Shown here piece by piece: positions 1 through 7,441 of a DNA stretch of 32,721 bases. The translations under genes and the position numbers were made by a program. This DNA is from Methylobacterium terricola (GTDB lineage Bacteria > Pseudomonadota > Alphaproteobacteria > Rhizobiales > Beijerinckiaceae), in the NCBI RefSeq assembly GCF_006151805.1, contig NZ_VDDA01000042.1, positions 1 to 32,721 of the forward strand, written 5' to 3'. How positions within the stretch are numbered: position 1 is the first letter of the stretch; every line of letters starts with the position of its first letter. Under the pieces are notes generated by a model, which did no database searches, was not told where the DNA came from, and saw nothing but the letters and a program-made list of their open reading frames with translations.

Positions 1-2
1 TC

Positions 3-116
3 AACCGCGCCCGCCGCTTGCCCGTCCGCTACGAACGCCGCGCCGACATCTACGAGGCCTTCACGTTCCTGCAGGCAAGCCTCATCACCCTCCGCCAGAT
101 CAGGCGGTTCTGTTAG
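3..116 (+). mobile_element. IS5-family transposase, C-terminal fragment (IS right end)
   Basis: The window opens inside an ORF that ends with TAG at 114-116. The 37 residues seen include a run like RLPVRYERRADIYEAF and then a short hydrophobic stretch ending in RQIRRFC. This matches the C-terminal tail of IS5-group (IS427-like) DDE transposases, where an arginine-rich VRYE(R/K)RADI(Y/H)EAF segment closes the RNase H-like domain. The catalytic residues lie outside the window. In such elements the stop codon lies in or next to the terminal inverted repeat, so the IS end is probably within about 10-15 bases after the stop. The other end is not visible, so neither the inverted repeat nor a target duplication can be confirmed. 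The DNA downstream is a gene fragment without a start, consistent with IS insertion into a phage gene. Confidence 0.75.
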
Positions 117-118
117 GC

Positions 119-358
119 GCTCTAAATATCGACACCGAAGATTTGGTTGGCGCGCTGAAGGAGTACGATGCCGCGCATGTCGCTTCGCAAGAAGCGCTGA
201 CGACAATTCGCGAAAACACCGCCAGTCGCGCTGGTTCCTCGATGCCCGCCGCCTCAACCCGCCAGGACGACATCATCGCCCAACTCGAACGCGAACTTGA
301 GTCGTCGTCTGGCTCGTTCGCGTCCCGCCGCGCCGCGATGCGCTCGACGTCCGCCTGA
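119..358 (+). pseudogene. 3' remnant of a phage gene interrupted by the IS
   Basis: Right after the transposase stop an open frame runs to TGA at 356-358 with no convincing start. The first possible start, TTG at 143, has no ribosome binding site, and the frame stays open back into the IS end. The residues (LNIDTEDLVGALKEYDAAHV, then EALTTIRENTASRAG and a C-terminal QLERELESSSGS segment) look like the acidic, partly helical C-terminus of a virion protein. The next gene is the prohead protease, and in this type of head operon the gene just upstream is usually the portal, so this may be the portal C-terminus. That is positional inference; I do not recognise the sequence itself. Confidence 0.5.
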
Positions 359-378
359 ACCACCTACAGGACAGAGAC

Positions 379-2088
379 ATGTCGGACCTTTCCCTCTTCA
401 TCCCCCTGACCAAGGTCGATACCGAGCAGCGCCTGGTCTATGGCGTCGCCACGGCCGAGACCAAGGACAGGTCCGGCGAGGTCTGCGACTACACCTCGAC
501 CAAGCCCTATTACGAGAAGTGGTCGGGAGGCATCCACAAGGCCACCGACGGCAAGAGCTTCGGCAACTTGCGGGCGATGCACGGCAAGGTCGCGGCCGGC
601 AAGGTCACGGCGCTCGCCTTCAACGACGACGCCCGGCAGATCGAGGTCTGCGCCAAGGTGGTCGACGACGCCGAGTGGGCGAAGGTGTTGGAGGGCGTCT
701 ACACCGGCTTCTCGCAGGGCGGCGCCTACGTGAAGCGCTGGAAGGGCGAGGATGGCGTGATGCGCTACACCGCCGACCCGAGCGAGATCAGCCTCGTCGA
801 TCTGCCCTGCCTGCCCTCCGCCACGTTCCAAGTCCTGAAGGCCGACGGCGCCGCCGAGACCAAGCATTTCGCGCCCGCGGTTACGGTGACGCCGCCCGCG
901 CCCAGCAACGCCGAGGTGGTCGCCCGGGCCGAGGTGCTGGCGAAGGCCGCCGGCCAGGCGGGCAAGCCCGGCGACTTCATCGCGCCGGCGCGGGTCGCGC
1001 TGGAGGCCGAGGCCGCCGCGGTGGCGCTGGCGAAGGCGGGCGTGCCCGAGACTCAGGAACCGCCCGCCGTCGAGCCGGGGCCGGACTATGCCGGCGTCGA
1101 GCAGGTCTGGAAGGCCAAGGACGTCACCACCTTCGCCAAGAAGGCCGACGCTCTCGCGCACAACACCCGCGCGGACGCCGAGGCGGCCGTGAAGGCCATC
1201 ACCGGCCCGGCGCTCGAAGCTCTGGCGGACCTGACCAAGCAGGCCGGCGGTGCGCCGGACGACGGGACCGCCAAGGAGCCGGCCGGCAAGCCGGCTCGGA
1301 CGGCGAAGAAGAAGACCCGCATTGCCGAGAAGGCCGCCGCCTCCGACCTCGAGAAGAGCTTGTACGGCGTGTCGCGGCTCGCCAGCCTGCTCTCCGAGGT
1401 GCGGGATCTCGGCAACAGCTTCGCGTTCGACGCGGCCTATTCCGGCGAGCCTTCCACCCTCGCGGTCCAGGCCAAGGCCTGGGCCCGGCAGGGCATGACC
1501 CTCCTCGCCTCGATGGTGAAGGAGGAAATGGACGACCTGTCCGACGGCGTCGAGGGCGCCGCCATGGCGCTCGCCGCCGGCAAGCTGTCCGATGACGCCT
1601 GGGGCGCTCTCCGCAAGGCCGTGCCGGCGGAGAGCGCGGGCGGCAAGGCGCTCGCGAAGGTGGGCGCCCGCAACAGCAAGTCGGATGCCGAGAAGATCCA
1701 GGGCGTGCACGATCACGCCGTGGCGCTCGGCGCAACCTGCGGGGCCGAGAAGGTGGCGGGCGGCGATCTGGCGAAGGGCGCGGACATCGTCGAGGTCGTG
1801 CGGGCCGAACTCGCCAAGGTCACCGGCGAGCGCGACGCGCTCCAGAAGGCCGTCACCGATCAGATCATGCCGGCGATCGCCACGTTGCAGAAGATGATCG
1901 GCGATCAGCCGGTACCGCGCCACCTCGTCGGTCGGGCCATCACCAAGGGCGCGGAGGGCGGCTCGGAGCCGGTCGGCGACGACCAAGCCGTACAAATCCT
2001 CGCGAAGATGACCCCGGAGGAGCGCGCCACCCTGATGATCAAGGTGGCGCAGCAAAACCCCCAGCAGCTTCTCCCGGCGACGCGCTGA
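379..2088 (+). CDS. XkdF-like prohead serine protease with long scaffold-like C-terminus
   Basis: The 569-residue product has an N-terminal domain (about 1-155) typical of XkdF-like putative serine proteases of phage heads: FIPLTKVDTEQRLVYGVATAE, a conserved histidine in LRAMHGKVAAGKV, and an S-rich strand in VYTGFSQGGAYVKRW followed by EISLVDLPCLP. Known members cleave scaffold and capsid N-termini during prohead maturation. The remaining 400 residues are rich in Ala, Lys and Glu, with long predicted helices and KKKTRIAEK-like basic patches, as expected of a fused or co-translated scaffold. ATG 379 follows an AGGACAG sequence at good spacing. The gene lies directly upstream of the capsid start, the usual order. 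The frame is intact although both neighbouring genes are broken. Confidence 0.85.
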   Translation: MSDLSLFIPLTKVDTEQRLVYGVATAETKDRSGEVCDYTSTKPYYEKWSGGIHKATDGKSFGNLRAMHGKVAAGKVTALAFNDDARQIEVCAKVVDDAEWAKVLEGVYTGFSQGGAYVKRWKGEDGVMRYTADPSEISLVDLPCLPSATFQVLKADGAAETKHFAPAVTVTPPAPSNAEVVARAEVLAKAAGQAGKPGDFIAPARVALEAEAAAVALAKAGVPETQEPPAVEPGPDYAGVEQVWKAKDVTTFAKKADALAHNTRADAEAAVKAITGPALEALADLTKQAGGAPDDGTAKEPAGKPARTAKKKTRIAEKAAASDLEKSLYGVSRLASLLSEVRDLGNSFAFDAAYSGEPSTLAVQAKAWARQGMTLLASMVKEEMDDLSDGVEGAAMALAAGKLSDDAWGALRKAVPAESAGGKALAKVGARNSKSDAEKIQGVHDHAVALGATCGAEKVAGGDLAKGADIVEVVRAELAKVTGERDALQKAVTDQIMPAIATLQKMIGDQPVPRHLVGRAITKGAEGGSEPVGDDQAVQILAKMTPEERATLMIKVAQQNPQQLLPATR

Positions 2089-2225
2089 CGCGCCGGGGCT
2101 GAACATCGAGGCCGAGCCGCCCGGGGACGGGCCGGCCTCGCGCCTCACCCGCCGGGCCCGAAGGCCCACCCCTCACGACGTCCGCACCGCCGCGGCCCGG
2201 GAACGGGCCGTGCGCGCCCGCGGCC

Positions 2226-2423
2226 GTGCCTCTCGATCCGGATCACGCTCTCATGTTCCAGGACAATCCCGCTGCCGCCCTGGAGGCCCTGAAGAAGGCC
2301 CAGGCGATCCCGCTCAACGACCCGATCCTCGCGCAGCTCGGCCTGACCAAGGCGACCTTCTCGCAGGGCGTCTCGCCGACCTCTGGCCTCACCTTCTACG
2401 ACTTGGAAGCCAAGACCAAATAG
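2226..2423 (+). pseudogene. Major capsid protein, N-terminal fragment (5' part of split gene)
   Basis: The frame encodes MPLDPDHALMFQDNPAAALE and continues through PILAQLGLTKATFSQGVSPT to GLTFYDLEAKTK, stopping at TAG 2421-2423. The last shared residues are F-Y-D-L-E. The frame at 16517 begins with the same F-Y-D-L-E and continues GAKSLYPVLTPLRNLIPRV, a typical capsid N-arm sequence. Only codons up to GAC 2400-2402 belong with certainty to the capsid; the last residues come from inserted DNA. The start may be GTG 2226 or ATG 2253; neither has a clear ribosome binding site. Joined at the repeat, the capsid would have 512 residues from GTG or 503 from ATG. As it stands, this yields a peptide of about 65 residues that cannot form a capsid. 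Confidence 0.85.
2394..2407 (+). other. attL: left copy of the 14-bp attachment repeat
   Basis: TTCTACGACTTGGA lies at the point where the capsid frame leaves the phage sequence. It matches the right copy at 16517-16530 in 13 of 14 bases, with nine identical bases first (TTCTACGAC). The repeats are in direct orientation and in the same capsid reading phase, as expected for a tyrosine-recombinase core site. The integrase gene ends 17 bp from the right copy. The exact crossover within the nine shared bases cannot be assigned. Confidence 0.85.
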
Positions 2424-2448
2424 AAATCGTCAGATTTGTCAAAGACTT

Positions 2449-2475
2449 GGGCCGCCTTTGAGCGGCCCTTTTGCG
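2449..2475 (+). terminator. Rho-independent terminator just inside the left end
   Basis: A perfect 7-bp stem, GGGCCGC (2449-2455) and GCGGCCC (2462-2468), encloses a six-base loop and is followed by TTTTGCGTTTT. It starts about 45 bp inside attL. In the integrated state it would stop prophage late transcription from running into the element. In the excised circle it lies just downstream of the integrase gene and would be that gene's terminator. Confidence 0.8.
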
Positions 2476-2539
2476 TTTTCCGACATGCCCGCACTTCCCG
2501 AGCAAATACAGGAACTTACGCGAAGCACGCGCCAGCCCG

Positions 2540-2570
2540 CGCGACTTGCTCGCGACATGAAACGCGACAT
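2540..2570 (+). promoter_or_regulatory. Three phased CGCGAC(A/T)T repeats, possible excisionase/autoregulatory sites
   Basis: CGCGACTT (2540-2547), CGCGACAT (2551-2558) and CGCGACAT (2563-2570) are direct repeats spaced 11 and 12 bp, about one helical turn. They end 16 bp before the start of the excisionase-like gene and lie within 180 bp of attL. Excisionase and AlpA-type proteins commonly bind phased direct repeats near att sites and control their own promoters. That role is inferred here from position and spacing. Confidence 0.4.
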
Positions 2571-2586
2571 CCGTTGAGAGGCCGAA

Positions 2587-2808
2587 ATGACCGACGAACC
2601 CCAGGCTGAGGGCCTGATTCTCTACGGCGTGAAGGCCATCGCGCGCTTCCTCGGAATCCGGGACCGGCAGGCGCTCCACCTGATCGAGCAGGGCCGGTTG
2701 CCGGTGTTCCGGTCCGGTCGCAACGTCTGCGCGGTCCGGGAGGATGTGAAGGCGTGGGCCGCCGAGCAGGCCGCAGCCGCCCGCCGGAAACCCGGCGCCG
2801 CCGGCTGA
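2587..2808 (+). CDS. Excisionase/AlpA-like helix-turn-helix protein
   Basis: The 73-residue protein has one winged helix-turn-helix unit of the MerR-like excisionase type. LYGVKAIARFLGI forms helix 1, the RDRQALHLIEQGRLP segment holds the recognition helix and turn, and VFRSGRNVCAVREDVKAW is the wing with the final tryptophan helix. Such proteins bend DNA at att sites to direct integrase to excision, or activate integrase transcription as AlpA does. GAGAGG stands 6-7 bases before ATG 2587. It is the first gene inside attL, so in the excised circle it lies just after the integrase across attP, which supports an excision role. It could instead be an early regulator of the replication genes that follow. 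Confidence 0.65.
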   Translation: MTDEPQAEGLILYGVKAIARFLGIRDRQALHLIEQGRLPVFRSGRNVCAVREDVKAWAAEQAAAARRKPGAAG

Positions 2809-2937
2809 CCCCGTCCGGACCGCCACGCCGGCCCAGGACGGCCGCCGGGCCGGTCTTGCCGCCCAAGACTACCGCCAACCCCCGAAACGCCGCCAGCGGG
2901 CCGCCCGGCCCGCCCGCAGGCCTGTGCGAGTGATCCC

Positions 2938-3171
2938 ATGACCGTGACGGTGGCCCGGGTGCCCAAGAGCGCCCGCGAGGAAGTGCGCGTGTCGCTGCGC
3001 GAGATGGACGGCGTGCGGCTCGTCGAGATGCGGGTGTGGGAGGTGAGGGACGGGCAGGCCGCGCGGACCGGCAAGTTCGTCCTGCTGCCTGCGCGCCATG
3101 CCCCGGACCTCGCCGAGGCGATCATGAAGGCGGTGCGCTTCGCCATGGTCGGGGACGCCCTCCGGCCATGA
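2938..3171 (+). CDS. PC4-like single-stranded DNA-binding protein
   Basis: The 77-residue protein matches the PC4/p15 fold pattern. A strand pair around residues 14-34 (REEVRVSLREMDGVRLVEMR) is followed by a short basic turn with TGKFVLL (44-50) and an amphipathic helix from about 54 (APDLAEAIMKAVRFA). Bacterial and phage PC4 homologues bind single-stranded or melted DNA as dimers and act in replication, recombination or transcription. It starts an operon with the next ORF and the primase-ATPase: its TGA overlaps the next ATG (ATGA at 3168-3171). That context suggests single-strand binding during replication of the element. The assignment rests on pattern recognition of a short protein. Confidence 0.55.
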   Translation: MTVTVARVPKSAREEVRVSLREMDGVRLVEMRVWEVRDGQAARTGKFVLLPARHAPDLAEAIMKAVRFAMVGDALRP

Positions 3172-3572
3172 GCACCCTGACACGGGCCGGGCGCCGCCGC
3201 CTGAGGCAGCTGTCGCCCGAGGCCGAGCGCGCCACGGACGGCGACCGGCGCTTCTTCGAGCGCCGGCCGGACCGGCGGCACCGCCTGCGCCGCGCCTCGC
3301 ACGCCGAGGTGGAGCAGATGGCGATCGTCGCCGGCGGGGCCGCGGCGCCGCCCGGAGCCGGATGGTTCGTCGTCGTGCGGTTCGTCGCGCCGGGCGCGCG
3401 GCTGCGTGGCTTCGTCCTCGGCCCGCTCGGGCTCACCGGCAAGGAGCTGCCCGAGGACGAGGCCGGCCGGCTCTGGGCGCTCTACGCCGCCCGCAACCCG
3501 CACGTCGCGCAATTGGAGCACGACATGTCCGCCGCCGTCGCCGGCGCCGGGAGCCGCGGGGGCGGGGCATGA
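3168..3572 (+). CDS. Hypothetical protein between PC4-like and primase genes
   Basis: The 134-residue product begins with a very basic segment (MSTLTRAGRRRLRQLSPEAE, then FFERRPDRRHRLRRAS). A compact mixed domain follows (GWFVVVRFVAPGARLRGFVL and GPLGLTGKELPEDEAGRLWA), with a helical C-terminus. It overlaps the upstream gene by ATGA and the downstream gene by four bases, so the three are translationally coupled. The basic N-terminus would suit nucleic-acid contact, and the position suggests an accessory replication protein. I do not recognise a family. Confidence 0.6.
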   Translation: MSTLTRAGRRRLRQLSPEAERATDGDRRFFERRPDRRHRLRRASHAEVEQMAIVAGGAAAPPGAGWFVVVRFVAPGARLRGFVLGPLGLTGKELPEDEAGRLWALYAARNPHVAQLEHDMSAAVAGAGSRGGGA

Positions 3573-5692
3573 CGGCGCCGGTCCTCCCGGCCGCGCTCGC
3601 CCCCCTGGCGGCCGAGCGGCGGTGGCTCGTGTGGCGGTGGGAGCCGTCGGCCCGGGGCCGGCGGACCAAGGTGCCGTATCAGGCCGCCGCGCCCGCCCGG
3701 AAGGCCAGCAGCACCGATCCGCGCACCTGGGGCGACTTCGCCACCGCCGCCCGCGCCGTCGCGGACGGCCGGGCGGACGGCGTCGGCTTCGCCCTCCTGG
3801 ACAGCGGGATCGCCGCCTTCGACCTGGACCGGTGCCGCGATCCCGGGACCGGCCGCGTCGCCGCCTGGGCCCTCGACCTCGTGGAGCGCGCCGGCTCCTA
3901 CGTCGAGGTCACGGTGAGCGGCGAGGGCCTGCGCATCGTCGGGCGGGCGGGCGGCCCGAAGATCCACCGCAAGCAGAGGATCGCCGGCGAGGCCGCGGGC
4001 GAGCTGGAGACCTATCGCCGCGCCGAGCGCTACATCGTGGTCACCGGGGATCCGCTCGAGGAATCGGCCGCGGCCCTCGCCGACCTCGACGCGCTGATGG
4101 ACGAGACCGTCGCGCGGCTCGACGCGGAGCGCGACGCGGCCCGGCGGGCGGAGCGCGAGCGCCGGCGGGGCGCGGCCGACCCGCCCGGACGCAACCACGG
4201 CGCGGAGGAGGGCGGCCGCGGCCGCCCCTACGGCGACGAGCTGGCCGGCCTGATCCGCGACGGCGTGCCCGAGGGCGCACGCTCGGAGCAGTTCCATCAT
4301 GTCGTCGGCTGGCTGAAGCAGCTCGGGTGGGGCGTCCCGGAGATCGAGGCCGAATTGGCGGCGCACCCGGACGGCATCGCGGCCAAGTACCGGGGGCGGC
4401 TGCGGCAGGAGATCGAACGCTCGTGGGCCCGGACGGAGGAGCCGCGCCGGCGCGGAGGCGATGGCCGGGAGGGGGGCGGGACGGGGGATCCGCGCGCCGG
4501 GGAGCCGCCGCCGATCGCGCTCCACTGGCACGGCGAGGCCGACCCGGACGCGGACCGGGCGTGGCTGGTGAAGAACCTCGTCTACGAGCGCGGCCGCGGC
4601 CTGACGGCGGGCCAGTGGGGCACCGGCAAGACCTTCGCGGCCCTCGACCTCAGCGCGTCCGTGATGACCGGGGAGCGGTTCGCCGGCCGGAAGGTGATGC
4701 GGACGGGCGGCGTGCTGTTCATCGCACCTGAAGGGGCGTTCGAGATCCCGGTCCGGCTGCGCGGGCTCGTGGAGGGCAAGCTGCGGGGCGTCGCCGCGCA
4801 GCGCGCCGCCGCCGGCGTCCCGCCGCCGGACCTCGACGCGCTGCCCTTCGCCTGGATCGAGGAATGCCCGCCGCTCGCCAGGCGCGGCGCGGTGCACCGG
4901 CTCATCGCCGCCGCCCATGCCTCCGCCGACGCGATGCACGAGCGCTTCGGCGTGGAGCTCGTCCTGGTGATCCTCGACACGGTGGCGGCCGGTGCCGGGT
5001 TCGAGGACGAGAACTCCGCCGCCGAGACGCAGCGCGTGATGGACGCGATGGGCGAACTCAGCCGGGCGACCGGCGCGTTCGTGATGGGCGTCGACCACTT
5101 CGGCAAGCTGGTGGAGACCGGCACCCGCGGATCGTCCGCCAAGGAGGTGGGCGCCGACGTGGTGCTTGCCCTCCTGGCGACCCGGACGGAGGCCGGCGAG
5201 GTGAGCAACACCCGCATGGCCGTGCGCAAGGTCCGCGGCGCGCCGGCCGGCTACGAGATCCCGTTCGAGCTGCAGGTCGTCCCGGTCGGCGAGGACGGCG
5301 ACGGCGAGCCGGTCACAACCTGCGTCGTCCAGTGGAAGCTCGGCGCCGGGGCCGAGCCGCGGCCGGCTGCCGTCCGGGAGCGGTGGCCGCAATCGTTGCG
5401 CATCTTCCGGACGGCCCTGTCCGTCGCGCTCGTGGAGCACGGCGCCCTGGTGCGCCCGTTCGGCGCGGGCGGGCCGGAGGTGCGCGCCGTGAAGGAGACC
5501 GCGCTGCGGTGGGAGTTCCTGCGCGCCTATCCGGCCGGCGGCGAGGACGAGGCCAAGCGCACCGAGGCGAAGCGCAAGGCCTTCGCCCGGGCGCTCCGGA
5601 CGGCCCTCGACAAGGGGCTCGTGGCCGCCCGGGAGATCGGCGGCGTCGATCACCTCTGGACGGTCGGGGAGCCGGACGGACGGGACGCGTGA
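3569..5692 (+). CDS. Primase-polymerase-like / RecA-fold ATPase replication protein
   Basis: ATG 3569 overlaps the previous stop and gives 707 residues. Residues 10-190 resemble the PrimPol domain of NrS-1-type and satellite/plasmid primases: RRWLVWRWEP near the start, STDPRTWGDF, GVGFALLDSGIAAFDLDRC with acidic pair D85/D87, and SYVEVTVSGEGLRIVGRAG. A linker rich in Arg and Glu leads to a RepA/AAA_25-type ATPase. Its Walker A is GQWGTGKT (348-355) and its Walker B is LVLVILDT (D470), followed by an E-rich turn and GVDHFGK. The C-terminus carries a winged-helix-like ending with HLWTV. Such proteins open and prime origins in satellites and plasmids. A repeat cluster that may be the origin lies directly downstream. 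Confidence 0.8.
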   Translation: MTAPVLPAALAPLAAERRWLVWRWEPSARGRRTKVPYQAAAPARKASSTDPRTWGDFATAARAVADGRADGVGFALLDSGIAAFDLDRCRDPGTGRVAAWALDLVERAGSYVEVTVSGEGLRIVGRAGGPKIHRKQRIAGEAAGELETYRRAERYIVVTGDPLEESAAALADLDALMDETVARLDAERDAARRAERERRRGAADPPGRNHGAEEGGRGRPYGDELAGLIRDGVPEGARSEQFHHVVGWLKQLGWGVPEIEAELAAHPDGIAAKYRGRLRQEIERSWARTEEPRRRGGDGREGGGTGDPRAGEPPPIALHWHGEADPDADRAWLVKNLVYERGRGLTAGQWGTGKTFAALDLSASVMTGERFAGRKVMRTGGVLFIAPEGAFEIPVRLRGLVEGKLRGVAAQRAAAGVPPPDLDALPFAWIEECPPLARRGAVHRLIAAAHASADAMHERFGVELVLVILDTVAAGAGFEDENSAAETQRVMDAMGELSRATGAFVMGVDHFGKLVETGTRGSSAKEVGADVVLALLATRTEAGEVSNTRMAVRKVRGAPAGYEIPFELQVVPVGEDGDGEPVTTCVVQWKLGAGAEPRPAAVRERWPQSLRIFRTALSVALVEHGALVRPFGAGGPEVRAVKETALRWEFLRAYPAGGEDEAKRTEAKRKAFARALRTALDKGLVAAREIGGVDHLWTVGEPDGRDA

Positions 5693-5700
5693 CGCCTCCC

Positions 5701-5862
5701 GGACAACGGACAAACCGGACAGGATCCTTAGAGATCCTGTCCTGTCCGTCCGGTTTGTCCGGTCGGGCCGGACAGGGCGGACATCCGGGACATTCGTCCG
5801 GTCCGTCCCGTTTGTCCGGCCTGTCCGGGGGAGGGCAGCGGGCCGACGTCGGACGTCGGACA
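5701..5862. repeat. TGTCCGG/CCGGACA repeat cluster, candidate replication origin
   Basis: In about 160 bp the pentamer GTCCG or its complement CGGAC occurs about a dozen times on both strands. The longer form TTTGTCCGG occurs at 5754-5762 and 5811-5819, with the reverse forms ACGGACAAACCGGACAGG around 5706-5723 and CGGACA at 5769-5784. The first part folds into an imperfect hairpin around CTTAGA, pairing GGACAGGATC (5717-5726) with GATCCTGTCC (5733-5742). It follows the replication initiator gene and precedes the recombinase operator. Multiple dispersed copies suggest protein-binding iterons rather than a simple terminator, though the hairpin could also end the upstream transcript. Confidence 0.5.
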
Positions 5863-5942
5863 CAGCCGTTCCCGCCCCTCGGCCGCGCACGCGTCGCGGC
5901 CCTCGCGAGCGCTTGCGGGGCCTTTCGCAGTATGTCACGCAT

Positions 5943-5962
5943 TGCTCACCCCTCGGTGAGCA
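5943..5962. promoter_or_regulatory. Palindromic operator-like site O1 before the serine recombinase
   Basis: TGCTCACC-CCTC-GGTGAGCA is a perfect 8-bp inverted repeat with a four-base centre, 14 bases before the recombinase start. The same 7-bp arms with a different four-base centre recur at 13253-13270, also in an intergenic regulatory position. Two copies of the same dyad in one element suggest a dimeric repressor. No repressor gene could be assigned. Confidence 0.55.
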
Positions 5963-5976
5963 TGACGTGAGGCAGC

Positions 5977-6652
5977 ATGGCGGCCGGCAAGTTCGTCACC
6001 TACGCCCGCGTCTCGACGGCGCGGCAGGGCCGTTCGGGGCTCGGCCTCGACGCGCAGCGCGAGGCGGTGCGCGCCTACCTCAACGGCGGGCGCTGGACGG
6101 TCGTCGGCGAGTTCGTCGAGGTGGAGAGCGGGCGCCGGGCGGACCGGCCGGAGCTGGCGCGGGCGGTCGCGGCCTGCCGGCTCTACGGCGCCCGCCTGAT
6201 CGTCGCGAAGCTGGACCGGCTGTCGCGCGACCCGGGCTTCCTGCGCGACCTGGAGCGCTCGGGCGTCGACTTCGTCGCCGCGGACATGCCGGACGCCAAC
6301 CGCCTCACGGTGGGCGTGATGGCGCTCGTCGCCGAGCACGAGCGCGAGGCGATCTCCGCCCGCACGAAGGCCGCCCTGGCGGCCGCCAAGGCGCGGGGCG
6401 TGACGATGGGGGGGCTTCCGCGGCCGGCGCTTCAGCGAGGCCGACCACGCCGCGGCGGGCGCGGCGCGCCGGGCGAAGGGCGCGGCGCAGGCCGCCCGCG
6501 TCGCCCCCGCCATCGCCGAGCTGCGCGCCTCCGGCGTCGCGTCGCTGAATGGCCTCGCGCAGGGCCTCACCGCCCGCGGAATCCCGACCGCGGCGGGCGG
6601 CGCGACGTGGAAAGCGCAGCAGGTCTCGCGCGTCCTGCGCCATCTGCCTTGA
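5977..6652 (+). pseudogene. Serine recombinase (resolvase/invertase type) with frameshift in a G7 run
   Basis: The N-terminal catalytic domain is clear: YARVSTARQG with nucleophile S13, then LDAQREAVRAYL, DRPELARAVAACR, LIVAKLDRLSRD and EREAISARTKAAL. From residue 144 the original frame turns into unrelated Arg/Pro-rich sequence. In another frame, entered at the run of seven G (6408-6414), the expected C-terminus follows: GFRGRRFSEADHAAAGAA, then VAPAIAELRASGVASLNGLA and IPTAAGGATWKAQQVSRVL, ending TGA 6650-6652. That part is the helix-turn-helix DNA-binding domain. Six G instead of seven would give one protein of about 224 residues. The run may be a sequencing error, a true mutation or a slippage site. 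It could act as resolvase or invertase; it is not needed for integration, since a tyrosine integrase is present. Confidence 0.75.
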
Positions 6653-6760
6653 ACCGCACGGAATTCGAGCACATCATGCGGCCGTCGCTCCCAAGCGGCA
6701 TGCCGTAGGCGCCACCGGCGCGCGGGCTCCCTTACCTCTCGAGGTCGAGCCCCGTCGCCC

Positions 6761-7441
6761 ATGCCCGAACCCGCCCTCCGCCTCGTCCCGCGCGACGACA
6801 CCGCCGACCTGCGCGAGCGCCGCGCCACCCTCGCCCGCGCCCTCGCCGACGCGCAGGCCGCCGCCGCCAGCGTCCGGAGCGCCGAGGGCGAGGAACGGGG
6901 CCTCCTCGCCGCCCTGGAGGCCCTGAACCTCGAACACACCGACCGCATCCGCCAGTGGGCGCGCGAGGGCGCCAAGGGCGAGATGCCCGGCCAGGACGTG
7001 GGGGAGGCGACCCGGCTCGGCGACCGCCTCCGGGCCGCGCAGGCGCAGGCCACGGCCGCCCGCGGCGCGCTCGCCGACCTCGACGGGGAGCAGGTCCGCC
7101 TCTCGGCCGAGCTGGCGCGGATCGACGCCGCGCTCTTCGACCGCGCGCTCGCCGACGCCCACGCCTCGGTCGCCGGCCTCGTCGAGAAGGCCCGGGCGCG
7201 CGTCGCCGAGGCCGAGGCCCACGTCGCGGAGGCCTTCGGGCTCGCGGCCATGCTCCAGGCCCGCGGGCAGACGCTCCAGGGCACCGGCCACACCGACGAG
7301 GCCCGGCGCTTCTTCACCCTCGCCACCGCCGCCTACGGCCTCGTCCCGAGCCTCGCCGTCGAGCCGACGACCGCCGCGGTGCAGGAGCAGGCCGCCGCGT
7401 GGCGCGCCCGCCTCGCCGGGACGACGGGAGGCGTGCTGTGA
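6761..7441 (+). CDS. Hypothetical coiled-coil protein
   Basis: The 226-residue protein is mostly long helices rich in Ala, Glu, Arg and Leu (TLARALADAQAAAASVRSAE, then LGDRLRAAQAQATAARGALA and AELARIDAALFDRALADA). Heptad-like spacing suggests coiled coils over about residues 15-160. It has no signal peptide or membrane segment. It starts a series of four overlapping small genes that lead into the terminase genes; its TGA overlaps the next start. In many phages such proteins before the terminase are replication accessories or packaging regulators. I recognise no family and assign no function. Confidence 0.6.
   Translation: MPEPALRLVPRDDTADLRERRATLARALADAQAAAASVRSAEGEERGLLAALEALNLEHTDRIRQWAREGAKGEMPGQDVGEATRLGDRLRAAQAQATAARGALADLDGEQVRLSAELARIDAALFDRALADAHASVAGLVEKARARVAEAEAHVAEAFGLAAMLQARGQTLQGTGHTDEARRFFTLATAAYGLVPSLAVEPTTAAVQEQAAAWRARLAGTTGGVL

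Noticed and set aside
2107..2140. CGAGGCCG/CGGCCTCG hairpin between protease and capsid
   Set aside because: The loop is long (18 bases) and there is no T tract; in such GC-rich DNA stems of this kind arise by chance.
364..2169. Long minus-strand ORFs opposite the protease, primase, terminase and tape measure genes
   Set aside because: They are Arg/Gly/Leu-rich shadows produced by high GC, with no motifs or binding sites, opposite frames with clear family signatures.
5701..5862. Reading the CCGGACA repeats as a CRISPR array
   Set aside because: Units are 5-10 bases, lie on both strands and have no constant spacers; no cas genes are present.
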